DNA of 64,000 nucleotides. It comes from Acidobacteriota bacterium. Lineage in GTDB: Bacteria; Acidobacteriota; Terriglobia; Bryobacterales; Bryobacteraceae. Positions 1 through 8,462 of this stretch are shown one piece after another (within the stretch, counting starts at the first letter, position 1; each line of letters opens with the position of its first letter). A program made the position numbers and the translations under genes. Location: positions 299,959-363,958 of the forward strand of contig JAKOTR010000022.1 in assembly GCA_029776225.1 (NCBI GenBank), read 5' to 3'. The notes beneath the pieces are model-generated. The model saw only the letters and a list, made by a program, of their open reading frames with translations. It was not told the origin of the DNA and made no database searches.

Positions 1-509
1 CCGTGCTGAACCTCAAAGTCAAGTACCGCGAATCGTTCCGCCCGTTCGCGCCCTCCGTGCTGCGCGAGGACGTGGCGGACTGGTTCGAGTTCGACGGCGA
101 CAGCCCGTACATGCTGCTGGTCGCGGACGTGGCCGAGAGACGCCGCCGCACGATGACAGAGGAGGAGAAAAAGCTGTTCGGCATCGAGAAGCTGAAGGTG
201 CCGCGCTCGGAAATTCCCGCCGTCACGCACGTGGATTATTCTGCGCGCATTCAGACCGTGCATCGCGAAACCAACCCGCGCTACCACGCATTGATTTCGG
301 CCTTTAAGGAGCGCACCGGGTGCCCGGTGATCGTAAACACGAGTTTCAACGTCCGCGGGGAACCGATTGTGTGCACGCCCGAGGACGCCTTCCGTTGTTT
401 TATGGGCACGGAGATCGAGACCCTCGCAGTGGGCGATTGTTTTCTGCGGAAGGAAGATCAAGACCCCGCGCTCAAGCGGAGCTACAAGGACGCGTTCGAA
501 CTCGACTAG
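1..509 (+). CDS. Carbamoyltransferase, C-terminal part (NodU/CmcH family), cut by window edge
   Basis: The last about 168 residues of a carbamoyltransferase that begins upstream of the window. Members transfer a carbamoyl group from carbamoyl phosphate to a hydroxyl group on a sugar or secondary metabolite. The visible part matches the family's C-terminal YrdC-like/Kae1-like region: a RESFRPFAPSVL block near the start of the visible sequence, then VNTSFNVRGEPIV and the tail TPEDAFRCFMGTEIETLAVG. The N-terminal metal-binding half is not visible, so the acceptor cannot be guessed. The stop codon lies 3 bases before the next gene, an SGNH-type esterase, so the two are probably cotranscribed. The pairing suggests modification of a polysaccharide or secreted glycan. 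The family call is firm and the substrate is unknown. Confidence 0.9.
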   Translation, partial: VLNLKVKYRESFRPFAPSVLREDVADWFEFDGDSPYMLLVADVAERRRRTMTEEEKKLFGIEKLKVPRSEIPAVTHVDYSARIQTVHRETNPRYHALISAFKERTGCPVIVNTSFNVRGEPIVCTPEDAFRCFMGTEIETLAVGDCFLRKEDQDPALKRSYKDAFELD

Positions 510-512
510 CCG

Positions 513-1709
513 ATGCTGAAAAACATTGCCCTCATCGCGGCGTCCGCTGTCGCAACGCTGATCGGCGCCGAAATTGTCTTGCGCGTTGCCGGCATCTCGT
601 TCCCGTCTTTCTATGAGGAGGACCCCGACCTCGGCAGCCGGCTGCGCGCGGGGGCGGAAGGCCGCTCGCAAGGCGAGGGCGGCGCCTTTGTGCGCATCAA
701 TAGCGAAGGCATGCGCGACAGCGAACACGCTCTCGAGAAGCCGCCCGGCACAACCCGCATTGCGGTTCTGGGTGATTCGTTCGCCGAGGCCATGCAGGTG
801 CCGCAGGAACAGGCGTTCTGGTCCGTGCTCGAACGCGAGCTTTCCGCGTGCGCCCAACGCCGCTACGAGGTGCTCAATTTCGGCGTTTCGGGTTACGGTA
901 CCGCCCAGGAACTGCTCATGCTGCGGCGCCGCGTTTGGAAGTATAAGCCCGACATCGTTCTGTTGGCCTTTTTCGCCGGCAATGACGTGCGGAACAACTC
1001 GGCGGCCCTAAACGGCGATCCCACGGCGCCGTATTTCGTCTACAAGGAAGACCGGCTGGTGCTGGACGAATCCTACCGCGCCTCGCTTGCCTCCCTGCGG
1101 CTCGGTCCGCGCGAACGGGCGGTGAGAAGCCTGGCCGCCGGCTTGCGGAACAAATCACGCGTCTTCCAGCTCGCCGACCAGGCGCGAGTCGCTCTCAAGC
1201 GGCGCGGGGCGGTGAAGGCCATGGATATGGCGGCGGCGGAAAGCGCGGTGGTCAAGGGTGGCGAGGTGGGCCTCGACGACGCCGTGTACACCGAGCCGGA
1301 AAACGAGACCTGGAAGGAGGCGTGGCGCGTCACCGAGGCTCTGATTGTCGAAATGGCGAACGAAGTCCGGGCGCACGGCGCCGATTTCTGGGTCGTCACG
1401 CTTTCCACCGGAATCCAGGTTCATCCCGATCCCGCCGTCCGCGACGCCTTCATGAAACGGCTCGGCGTGAAGGACCTGTGGTATCCAGACATGCGCGTGC
1501 GTGCGCTCTGCGAGCGGGAGAATATTTCCGTGATCACGCTCGCGCCCGCCATGGCCGAGTACGCCCGCTCACACAGGGTTTTCCTGCACGGGTTTCCCAA
1601 CGCCGTCATGGGCTTCGGCCACTGGAACCAGGCCGGGAACGAACTCGCGGGCAAGCTGATTGCGGAGCACCTCTGCAGGCAGACGGCGGCTGCACCTACG
1701 GCGCAATGA
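513..1709 (+). CDS. Membrane-anchored SGNH/GDSL-type hydrolase
   Basis: A 398-residue protein with an N-terminal hydrophobic segment (about residues 3-25), then an SGNH fold. Block I is VLGDSFAEAMQV with the nucleophile Ser, the block II Gly is in FGVSGYGT, block III is the Asn in FFAGNDVRNN, and the block V His is in GHWNQAGN near residue 375. Related proteins are O-acyl esterases or acyltransferases acting on polysaccharides outside the membrane. The ATG lies 3 bases after the carbamoyltransferase stop, so it is translationally close and likely the same operon. The gene ends 7 bases before the stop of the convergent DUF6807 gene. The fold assignment is confident and the substrate is unknown. 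Confidence 0.85.
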   Translation: MLKNIALIAASAVATLIGAEIVLRVAGISFPSFYEEDPDLGSRLRAGAEGRSQGEGGAFVRINSEGMRDSEHALEKPPGTTRIAVLGDSFAEAMQVPQEQAFWSVLERELSACAQRRYEVLNFGVSGYGTAQELLMLRRRVWKYKPDIVLLAFFAGNDVRNNSAALNGDPTAPYFVYKEDRLVLDESYRASLASLRLGPRERAVRSLAAGLRNKSRVFQLADQARVALKRRGAVKAMDMAAAESAVVKGGEVGLDDAVYTEPENETWKEAWRVTEALIVEMANEVRAHGADFWVVTLSTGIQVHPDPAVRDAFMKRLGVKDLWYPDMRVRALCERENISVITLAPAMAEYARSHRVFLHGFPNAVMGFGHWNQAGNELAGKLIAEHLCRQTAAAPTAQ

Positions 1710-1716
1710 GCGGCGG

Positions 1717-2679
1717 CTATTTCGTCTTGGCGTACCGCTCAAACTGTGCCGCGATGTTACTTGTCTGGTAATCGCCGGGGTGAATGATCACGCGGTAGCG
1801 GAAGCGTACCGACTGGCCGGCATCGAGCGTCAGGCTGCCGTCCTTCGTCTTGTCGTTCTCAAAATCACGGACGCCGAAGGGGTTCGCGGCGAACAGGCCG
1901 TATCCCCGCGAGTGCCAGTAGGTGGGGTGCCGGGGGTTGCTGGGATGGTCCAGGATCGCGATGCCCAGCTTCTCGCCTTCCACTTCGCCGTAGTAATCGA
2001 CCCACGGCGAGCGCTTGCCCCAGACCTGCCTTTCCGTCGTCGCCCCCTCCGCGTTGCGCATCGTTCCCGTGCGCTTTGGCGTGGCGGGGGCGCCTTTGGG
2101 ATCCTCTTCCAGCGACGGCGCCAGGCGGATTGCGAAGGTGCCCTCCTTCGTGTCGCCGAAAACCACTTTGGGCACGGCAGTGAGCGTGATGTCGATATCA
2201 ATGGTTCGAAGGCTTGGCTCCGAATAAAAAGTCATCCTCCTGGTCTCGGTCACCAGCGGGTTGTTGCTCGGGTCCAGCCAGTCGAACAGCGCCGCGATCG
2301 TCCCGGATTTTTTCCCGTCCTTGAGATCGACGATCTTCTTGAGCAGTACACGCCCCTTTCTTGGCCCCTTCTGGCTCGGCTCGTTGGCCCAGAAGTCGTA
2401 GCCGTTTACGTCGCCGTGAGTGAACCACAGCCCGCGATGGTGAGGATGGTCCCGGCGCTCTCCTTCCACCAGATCCATCGGGAAGATACGGGTCACGATC
2501 TTGCCGGAGGCCGACCGAAGCGGGTGCAGATAAGGCTTGTTTACGTCGGCGCTCACAAAGAATTCGGTGAACGGCTTGCCGTCGATTTCCACCGAGATTC
2601 GATCGCTGGAATGCGTGAGTTTGACCTGTGCGGCCAAGGGCAACCCGAAAAACAGAAAAACCAGCGGCAACCTGCTCAT
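1717..2679 (-). CDS. Secreted DUF6807 (PmoA-like) family protein
   Basis: A 320-residue protein with a cleavable signal peptide (MSRLPLVFLFFGLPLAAQ, cut after about residue 18). The rest resembles the DUF6807/'methane oxygenase PmoA' family common in Acidobacteriota and Planctomycetota: DHPHHRGLWFTHGDVNG in the first third, then a beta-rich body and a SVRFRYRVIIHPGDY stretch near the C-terminus. The PmoA label is a database name; these soluble secreted proteins are not methane monooxygenase subunits. They usually sit near carbohydrate enzymes and may be glycan-binding or glycoside-active. The gene is divergent from a Gfo/Idh/MocA oxidoreductase, which fits a sugar-related role. The exact function is unknown. 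Confidence 0.8.
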   Translation of the reverse strand: MSRLPLVFLFFGLPLAAQVKLTHSSDRISVEIDGKPFTEFFVSADVNKPYLHPLRSASGKIVTRIFPMDLVEGERRDHPHHRGLWFTHGDVNGYDFWANEPSQKGPRKGRVLLKKIVDLKDGKKSGTIAALFDWLDPSNNPLVTETRRMTFYSEPSLRTIDIDITLTAVPKVVFGDTKEGTFAIRLAPSLEEDPKGAPATPKRTGTMRNAEGATTERQVWGKRSPWVDYYGEVEGEKLGIAILDHPSNPRHPTYWHSRGYGLFAANPFGVRDFENDKTKDGSLTLDAGQSVRFRYRVIIHPGDYQTSNIAAQFERYAKTK

Positions 2680-2756
2680 GTGTCACAGTAGATCACAGAA
2701 CCCGCGGAGACTCAATCGAGGGCGCGAGCGCGTGCCCATTCCATACCCCAGGATCA

Positions 2757-2762
2757 TACAAT
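2757..2762 (+). promoter_or_regulatory. Candidate -10 box (TACAAT) for a leaderless oxidoreductase mRNA
   Basis: TACAAT lies 7 bases before the ATG at 2770 and there is no Shine-Dalgarno sequence between them. A transcript starting about 7 bases after this box would begin at the start codon. No convincing -35 element is visible. Confidence 0.4.
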
Positions 2763-2769
2763 CTTACTT

Positions 2770-3984
2770 ATGGACGCGATTTCTCGCAGAGGTTTTCTCT
2801 CCGGCGCGGCGGTCGCCCTCACGACCGCCAAAAGTTATTCGCAGATTGCAGGGGCCGGCGAGCGCCTGCGCATCGGCGTGATCGGCTGCGGCGGGATGGC
2901 CGAGGGCCACATGCGCGCGCTGATGAAGATGAAGGAGCAGGCCAACATTGACGTCGTGGCCGTCTGCGACGTCTGGGAGAAGCGCCTCGAAAAGGCCGTG
3001 GAGATCACCGGGGGAAAACCGTACAAGGACTACCGCCACTTACTCGACGACCGCAACATAGACTACGTTCTCATCGCCACCCCCGAACACTGGCATTGCC
3101 AGATGACCATCGATGCGGCCGAAGCCGGCAAGCACATCTACTGCGAGAAGCCGATGACCCACACGGTCGAGCAGGCGAAAAAAGTGGTCGCCCAGATTAA
3201 GAAGACCGGCGTGAAGATGCAGGTGGGCGTGCAGGGCATGTCGGACGACTCTTACGAGTCCGCCTTCGAGCAGGTGAAGAAGGGAACGCTCGGCAAAGTA
3301 GTGATTGCGCAGATCGACTACTCGCGCAACCACGTGGGCGACTTCTGGGCCTATCCAATCGAGGAGGGCGCCGAACCCGGCGTGAATCTGGACTGGAAAG
3401 CGTGGCTCGGCCCGGCCCCCAAGCGGCCCTGGGATCCCAACCGCTTCTTCCGCTGGCGCTGGTTCTGGGATTACTCCAGCGGCATCGCCAGCGACCTTTT
3501 CGTCCACCGCGTCACACGAATCATCAAGTCGCTCGGGCTGACTTTCCCCGAGCGTGGCGCGGCGTGCGGCGGCACGTGGCAGTTTACCGAGAGTAAGGCC
3601 GAGGTCCCGGACACGTTCAACATCCTGCTGGACTACCCCGGCGGACCGACCGTGATATTAGTCTCTTCCATGGCCAACGATACGCCCGTCGAACACGTGC
3701 TCCGCGGCCACAAGGCCACCCTCACGTTCACCAGCACCGGCTGGGTGATCCGGCCCCAGGGAAAGGAAAAGGGACAGGAGATCGTCCACAAAAAGACCGG
3801 ACGCGAAGACATCACCTTGCATCATCAAAACCTCATGGCCGCGATTCGCAAGAACGAACCCCTGAAGTGCGATTGCATGCTCGGCTATTACGGCGTGGTC
3901 GCTTGCGCCATGGGCGTGGAATCGTTCCGCAAGCAAAAATACGTGCGCTGGGACAAGGCCAGGGAGCGGATCGTTACCACCTAG
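2770..3984 (+). CDS. Tat-exported Gfo/Idh/MocA-family oxidoreductase
   Basis: A 404-residue NAD(P)-dependent oxidoreductase of the glucose-fructose oxidoreductase/inositol dehydrogenase family. A twin-arginine signal ([16 protein letters not shown], residues 5-20) indicates export of the folded, cofactor-loaded protein. The Rossmann motif [12 protein letters not shown] lies around residues 36-47 and the EKP catalytic motif (CEKPMTHT) around residue 127. The C-terminal half is the beta-sheet domain that shapes the substrate pocket. Such exported members are expanded in Acidobacteriota and Planctomycetota and are thought to oxidise sugars or glycosides, but the substrate here cannot be read from sequence. 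The start was chosen because it gives a complete Tat signal and sits 7 bases after a TACAAT box. Confidence 0.9.
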   Translation: MDAISRRGFLSGAAVALTTAKSYSQIAGAGERLRIGVIGCGGMAEGHMRALMKMKEQANIDVVAVCDVWEKRLEKAVEITGGKPYKDYRHLLDDRNIDYVLIATPEHWHCQMTIDAAEAGKHIYCEKPMTHTVEQAKKVVAQIKKTGVKMQVGVQGMSDDSYESAFEQVKKGTLGKVVIAQIDYSRNHVGDFWAYPIEEGAEPGVNLDWKAWLGPAPKRPWDPNRFFRWRWFWDYSSGIASDLFVHRVTRIIKSLGLTFPERGAACGGTWQFTESKAEVPDTFNILLDYPGGPTVILVSSMANDTPVEHVLRGHKATLTFTSTGWVIRPQGKEKGQEIVHKKTGREDITLHHQNLMAAIRKNEPLKCDCMLGYYGVVACAMGVESFRKQKYVRWDKARERIVTT

Positions 3985-4039
3985 CCCCAAGCAACAAGCG
4001 TAAACGCGGGCTGGAGCACGTCGGGCTGACCCCTTTTTG

Positions 4040-4045
4040 TATGCT
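4040..4045 (+). promoter_or_regulatory. Candidate -10 box (TATGCT) close to the start codon
   Basis: TATGCT ends 6 bases before the ATG at 4052, with no Shine-Dalgarno sequence. It is one of a recurring set of TANNNT boxes placed 6-9 bases before start codons in this window. Confidence 0.35.
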
Positions 4046-4051
4046 GGGTCT

Positions 4052-4561
4052 ATGCGTGTTGGTTGTCTTGCCCTAGCACTTCTCGTCTCCGCGGTGCTGG
4101 CGCCGGCCCAGTTGCGGCGCGCTCCCGGGTTCTCGTTGCCTTCCAGCGATAACCGCCAGGAGGATCTGGCCGAGTACCGCGGCAAGTTCGTCCTGATCGA
4201 CATTATGAAGACGGACTGCCCCCACTGTGGTACGTTCGCCAGGGTCCTCGAGCGGGTGAAAACGCGGTACGGCAACAAGATCGCCATACTCTCGATCGCC
4301 CCGGCGCCGGATAACCCGACGACCGCGGCCAAATTCATCGCCGCGAACAAGATCACCTTTCCGATTCTGTTTGACTGCGGGCAGGTGGTTTATTCCTACG
4401 TTCGCAGCCCCAGCGTCACCCTGCCGCGGCTGTATATTGTGAACCCGGAAGGCTTCATCGCCAAGGAATACGCCTACGGGCCCGACACCCAGGAGATCTT
4501 CGAGGGCAACGGGCTGTTCGCCGAACTCGACAGCCTGCTGGGCGCCGCCAAAGCTCGCTGA
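4052..4561 (+). CDS. Secreted thioredoxin-fold (TlpA/AhpC-TSA-like) protein
   Basis: A 169-residue protein with a signal peptide (MRVGCLALALLVSAVLAPAQ) followed by a redoxin domain. The redox pair is CPHC (Cys56, Cys59) in KTDCPHCGTFARV, and a cis-Pro-type segment follows near SPSVTLPRLYIVNPEG. It probably acts in the periplasm as a thiol-disulfide reductase or in thiol peroxidation. ATG at 4052 was preferred over an in-frame TTG at 4037, because the signal peptide then starts correctly and a TATGCT box lies 6 bases upstream. It sits 28 bases before a secreted ankyrin gene, on the same strand. The fold is confident and the partner is unknown. Confidence 0.85.
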   Translation: MRVGCLALALLVSAVLAPAQLRRAPGFSLPSSDNRQEDLAEYRGKFVLIDIMKTDCPHCGTFARVLERVKTRYGNKIAILSIAPAPDNPTTAAKFIAANKITFPILFDCGQVVYSYVRSPSVTLPRLYIVNPEGFIAKEYAYGPDTQEIFEGNGLFAELDSLLGAAKAR

Positions 4562-4589
4562 TCCGCGGCTGGTGGTAGCTTTGAATTGT

Positions 4590-5810
4590 ATGCGCGGTCT
4601 GCTGCCGGCAGCCCTTCTGGCGCTGTTGGTGTGCGCGGCGCCGGCCGGGCTTCACGAGGCCGTTAAGAGCGGCAACATCGAACGCGTCCGCGCGTTGCTC
4701 GACGCGGGGGCGGATGTGAACGGCCGCGACCGGCTCGGCGGCACGCCGCTGCACGAGGCCATCTGGAACGGCAACGCCGCGATCGCCGCGTTGCTGATCG
4801 AGCGCGGCGCCGACGTCAACGCCCGTCACACCGAGGCGGGGTCCACTCCCCTGCACTACGCCGTCATCACCGGCCGCGTGGAACTGGTGCGCCTGCTGCT
4901 GGACCACGGCGCCGATATCAACACCGCTTACCGCTCCGGCGCCACCCCGCTGCACCTCGCCGCCAACCGCGGGAACCGGGACGTGGTCGAACTGCTGCTC
5001 GCACGGGGCGCCAGAATCGGCGCGAAGGACGCTTCAGGCAGCACGCCGCTCGACGAGGCAGCCTGGAAGGGCCGGGCTGACGTCGCAAAACTTCTGATCG
5101 CGCGCGGCGCCGACATCCGCGTCCGGAATCCCGAGACCGGGGCCACGCCGCTGCACGCCGCGGCGCTCAAAGGCTATCGCGATGTGGTCGAGGTATTGCT
5201 CGATGCGGGCGCGGACATCAACGCAACCGACAACTCCGGCGCGACGGCGCTGGACGAGGCCCTCCGCTTCCGCCACAGTCAGGTGGTCGAGGTACTGCTC
5301 AGACGCGGCGCGAAGCTGGACAGCTCCACCCAGCCGCGCCTTCAGGAAGCCGTGCTGCGGGGCCAGACCGACGTCGTGCGGATGATTCTCGACAGCGGCG
5401 CGGACCCCAGTATGCGCACCGCCCAGGGCTCCACGCTCCTGCACGACGCCGCACTCAAAGGCCATCGCGAAATCGTGGAACTGCTGCTCGACCGCGGCGT
5501 TGACGTCGGTCTCCGCAACGCGTCGGGCGCTACGGCGCTCCACGATGCTGCCCTCGGGGGCCAGAAGGAGGTTGCCGAGTTGCTGCTGGCCCGCGGCGCG
5601 GACGTGAACGCGCGTGAGGAGGAATCCGGCGCAACGCCGCTCGCAAACGCCGCCTCGTGGGGGCGTCTTGCCATCGTGGAACTGCTGGTGCAGAAAGGAG
5701 CGGACCTCAACGCGCGGAATAAAGCCGGGAAAACGGCCCTCCAGCTCGCTATTGAAAACGGCCAGGATTCGGTGGCCGCGTTTTTGCGCGCCCGCGGCGC
5801 GATGGAGTAG
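4590..5810 (+). CDS. Secreted ankyrin-repeat protein
   Basis: A 406-residue protein made almost wholly of ankyrin repeats after a short signal peptide (MRGLLPAALLALLVCAAPA). About eleven 33-residue units are visible, with the usual G-x-TPLH-x-A-x3-G signature (GGTPLHEAIWNGN, GSTPLHYAVITGR, GATPLHLAANRGN and so on) and helix-end LLLxxGAD motifs. Ankyrin arrays are protein-binding scaffolds with no catalysis, and an exported array would act in the periplasm or outside. One in-frame upstream start (GTG at 4572) would bury the signal peptide, so ATG 4590 was chosen. The gene ends 18 bases before the stop of convergent sppA. The repeat content is certain and the partner is unknown. Confidence 0.9.
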   Translation: MRGLLPAALLALLVCAAPAGLHEAVKSGNIERVRALLDAGADVNGRDRLGGTPLHEAIWNGNAAIAALLIERGADVNARHTEAGSTPLHYAVITGRVELVRLLLDHGADINTAYRSGATPLHLAANRGNRDVVELLLARGARIGAKDASGSTPLDEAAWKGRADVAKLLIARGADIRVRNPETGATPLHAAALKGYRDVVEVLLDAGADINATDNSGATALDEALRFRHSQVVEVLLRRGAKLDSSTQPRLQEAVLRGQTDVVRMILDSGADPSMRTAQGSTLLHDAALKGHREIVELLLDRGVDVGLRNASGATALHDAALGGQKEVAELLLARGADVNAREEESGATPLANAASWGRLAIVELLVQKGADLNARNKAGKTALQLAIENGQDSVAAFLRARGAME

Positions 5811-5827
5811 CACCAGCCACGCGACTG

Positions 5828-7552
5828 TTACTTCACTTCGATCCAGTAAGGCATCAGTTTGAAAAAGCCGCCCTGCGCCCACGTGCTCGATGCGAAGCGC
5901 GCCAGGCGGCGCAGAGCGGGCGAATCCAGCAGCGGCTCGCGCGCCTCGGGACTGAACACCTGCTCCCAGAGCGTCCTGGACGGCGGATAACTAATCAGCC
6001 GGACATCGTCGCTCTCCGGAATTCCCGCCTTTTTCTTCAGCAGCTCGATCGCGTGCTCGATGCCACCCAAGCTGTCCACCAGACCGTTCGCCTGGGCCTG
6101 GGCGCCGAGCCACACGCGCCCTTCCGCCACCGGCGCGATCTGCTCGTACGGCTTCCGCCGGGCCTCGGCCACCCGCTGCACGAAACTCCGGTAGAACGCC
6201 TCGATGTTTTCGCGCAGCTTCTGGCGGCCCTCCGGGCTGAGCGGCGTGTAGTCGGAATCAATATCGGCGAAGCGGCCGCGCGAAAACAGTTCCTTCTGGA
6301 TGCCGAGTTTGCCGTACAGATCGCGCAAATAAGCCTTCCCGTAAAAAACGCCGATGCTGCCGGTATAGGTGCCGGGATAGGCGATCACCGGGTCGCCGGT
6401 CATGGCGATGTAGTAGCCTCCGGAGGCCGCCACGTCCGACATGGAGATGACGACCGGCTTTTTCTTGCTCAGCAGCATCATCTCGCGCCAGATTTCGTCG
6501 GAGGCGAACCCGTCGCCGCCCGGCGAATCGATGCGCACAATGACCCCTTTAATCTCGCGGTCACTGCCCACTCTGCGCAGCAGGCGCGTGAATTGCGGCG
6601 GCGAGAGAAAATCGCCCAGCGGAGACATCGCTTCGCCGCCTCGCACGATATCGCCCGAGGCCACCACAAAAGCCACGCGGCTGCCCGTCTCCACTCCTAC
6701 CGATTGCGGCGGTACCCTCATGTAGTCGTGCCGCGAGACCCTGCGAACTTCGGGCACTTTTAGCCGCCGCTGCAACTCTCCGAACACCTGGTCCTCGTAC
6801 CACAGCCCGTCGACAAGGCCCGCGGCCAGCGCCTCCTGCGAGTTGAACGGACCGCGGTCGATCGTGGCGCGCACCTCCTCCGGCGTCTTCTTCCTTGCGT
6901 CGCCGATGGCCGACGTGAGCTGGCCGTAGAGATCGTCGAGAATGGCGTTTATCACCCGGCGCGACTCGGGGCTTGCGGACGTGCGCGTGAACATCTCCGG
7001 AAAGTCCTTGTACTTGCCGGCGGTTTCCATCTCGACCCGCACACCGAGCTTATCCAGCGTGTTCCTGACGAAGATTAGCTCGGCCCGCAGTCCCTTGAGG
7101 TCCAGGAAGTCTTCCGGAGGCATGTAGATGCGCTCGGCCGCAGCCGCCACGTAGTATTCGCGCGCGCCCGGCGCCCGCAGGAAAGCATAGAGCGGCTTGC
7201 CCGATTTGCGGAAGGCCAGCAGGTTGTCTCTCAGCTCCTGCAGCTTCGCCCAGCCGACGTTCAGATTTCGCGGCATGAAAACAACCGCGCGAATGCGCGA
7301 ATCCGCCGCGGCCTTGCGCAGCAGTTCCCAGTTGTCGCGCACTGTTGGCGGCCGTGCCTGCTGGAACAGCGGCAGCGGCACCTCGATCGGCGGGCTTTCG
7401 GGGATATCGCCCTCCACGGTGAAAGCGAGAATCGAACCGGCAGGGATGGAGGGCGGGCGCGCAGACACGCGGATCGCCACAAAGAAAACGATCACCAGCG
7501 CCAGCCCGCAGAATACGATCCCGGCCAGGACCCCTAGCAGGAATCTCTTCAT
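5828..7552 (-). CDS. sppA: Signal peptide peptidase SppA, 67-kDa type
   Basis: A 574-residue membrane serine protease that degrades cleaved signal peptides in the inner membrane. There is one N-terminal transmembrane helix (about residues 4-27), then two tandem S49 domains as in the Escherichia coli long form. The catalytic dyad can be read: Lys182 in AGKYKDF (N-terminal domain) and Ser377 in SDVAASGGYYIAM (C-terminal domain). The oxyanion-type motif RIDSPGGDGFAS precedes the serine. It is the last gene of a codirectional run that includes two TIM-barrel isomerases, 33 bases downstream of the preceding gene. Upstream there is a TATAAC box 8 bases from the ATG and a weak GGAG. Confidence 0.93.
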   Translation of the reverse strand: MKRFLLGVLAGIVFCGLALVIVFFVAIRVSARPPSIPAGSILAFTVEGDIPESPPIEVPLPLFQQARPPTVRDNWELLRKAAADSRIRAVVFMPRNLNVGWAKLQELRDNLLAFRKSGKPLYAFLRAPGAREYYVAAAAERIYMPPEDFLDLKGLRAELIFVRNTLDKLGVRVEMETAGKYKDFPEMFTRTSASPESRRVINAILDDLYGQLTSAIGDARKKTPEEVRATIDRGPFNSQEALAAGLVDGLWYEDQVFGELQRRLKVPEVRRVSRHDYMRVPPQSVGVETGSRVAFVVASGDIVRGGEAMSPLGDFLSPPQFTRLLRRVGSDREIKGVIVRIDSPGGDGFASDEIWREMMLLSKKKPVVISMSDVAASGGYYIAMTGDPVIAYPGTYTGSIGVFYGKAYLRDLYGKLGIQKELFSRGRFADIDSDYTPLSPEGRQKLRENIEAFYRSFVQRVAEARRKPYEQIAPVAEGRVWLGAQAQANGLVDSLGGIEHAIELLKKKAGIPESDDVRLISYPPSRTLWEQVFSPEAREPLLDSPALRRLARFASSTWAQGGFFKLMPYWIEVK

Positions 7553-7585
7553 CTACTCCAGTTATAGCGCCGAACCCGGGCGAAA

Positions 7586-8443
7586 TCAGGCGCCGGAAAG
7601 GATCGCATCCACGCGCTGGCTGACGTCGCGCAAGTAAGCTTCATCACCCGCCGCCAGCTCGCAGGTGGCCGGGCCCTTGTAGCCGATTTCCGCAAGCGCC
7701 TTGTAGACCTCGCCCCAGTTCACATCGCCCTCGCGGAGTTGCACCCATTCGAACGTGGACTTCCTGATACGGAAATCCTTCAAATGCAGCTTAACAATGC
7801 GCTTGCCCAGCGTGCGGATCCAGTCCTGCGGATACCCGTACAAAAGGATGTTGCCCACGTCGAAGTAGGCGCGCACCCAGGGGCTGCGGAACTCGTCCAC
7901 GTAGCGCGCGAATTCGAGCGGGCTCAGCAGAAACTTGTTCCAGACGTTTTCAATGGCGATGATCACTCTGAGTTCGCTCGCCAGCGGGATCAGCTTGCGA
8001 ATCTGCTGCTGCGAGCGCGTCCAGGCATCCTGGTAGCTCGTCTGTGGATTCACCACCGCCGGCACCAGCAGCACGGTGTCCGCGCCCCAGAACTTGGCGT
8101 TCCTCAGGCTGGTTTCCATGCCCTGGATACTCCGGGCCACCGTTTCGGGGTCGCTGGAGGAGAGCGGATAGCGCCAGTGCGACTCGTTCATCACCGAATG
8201 TATGCGGACGCCGGCCGATTCGGCAGCCTTTTTGATTTCCTCGGCCACCTTCTCGTCCGTGACGGTGGCGCACTCCACCTGCTCGAAGCCCGTGTCGCGC
8301 GCCAGCTTGAAGCGGTCGGCGTAGCTGAGCTGTTTGGGCAGCATCCCGATGTAAAGGGCTTTCGTGATGGGCAAGCGCGCGGGGGCGGCCAATCCGGCCC
8401 CGGCGGCTGCGGCGGAAGCGGCAAGAAACTCACGGCGATTCAT
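7586..8443 (-). CDS. Tat-signalled sugar phosphate isomerase/epimerase-like TIM barrel protein
   Basis: A 285-residue protein of the xylose-isomerase-like TIM barrel (AP endonuclease 2) superfamily. The N-terminus is a short twin-arginine signal (MNRREFLAASAAAAGAGLAAPA). Barrel strands carry typical metal-ligand segments: IIAIENVWNKFL (Glu), YFDVGNILLYG (Asp), KLHLKDFRI (His) and the C-terminal TCELAAGDEAYL (Glu). Members isomerise or epimerise sugars and inositol derivatives with a divalent metal. A strong AGGAGG lies 6 bases before the ATG. The preceding gene, a second TIM-barrel paralogue, ends 19 bases upstream, so they form an operon. The substrate is unknown. Confidence 0.88.
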   Translation of the reverse strand: MNRREFLAASAAAAGAGLAAPARLPITKALYIGMLPKQLSYADRFKLARDTGFEQVECATVTDEKVAEEIKKAAESAGVRIHSVMNESHWRYPLSSSDPETVARSIQGMETSLRNAKFWGADTVLLVPAVVNPQTSYQDAWTRSQQQIRKLIPLASELRVIIAIENVWNKFLLSPLEFARYVDEFRSPWVRAYFDVGNILLYGYPQDWIRTLGKRIVKLHLKDFRIRKSTFEWVQLREGDVNWGEVYKALAEIGYKGPATCELAAGDEAYLRDVSQRVDAILSGA

Positions 8444-8462
8444 CCTTGTCCTCCTGTCGGCT

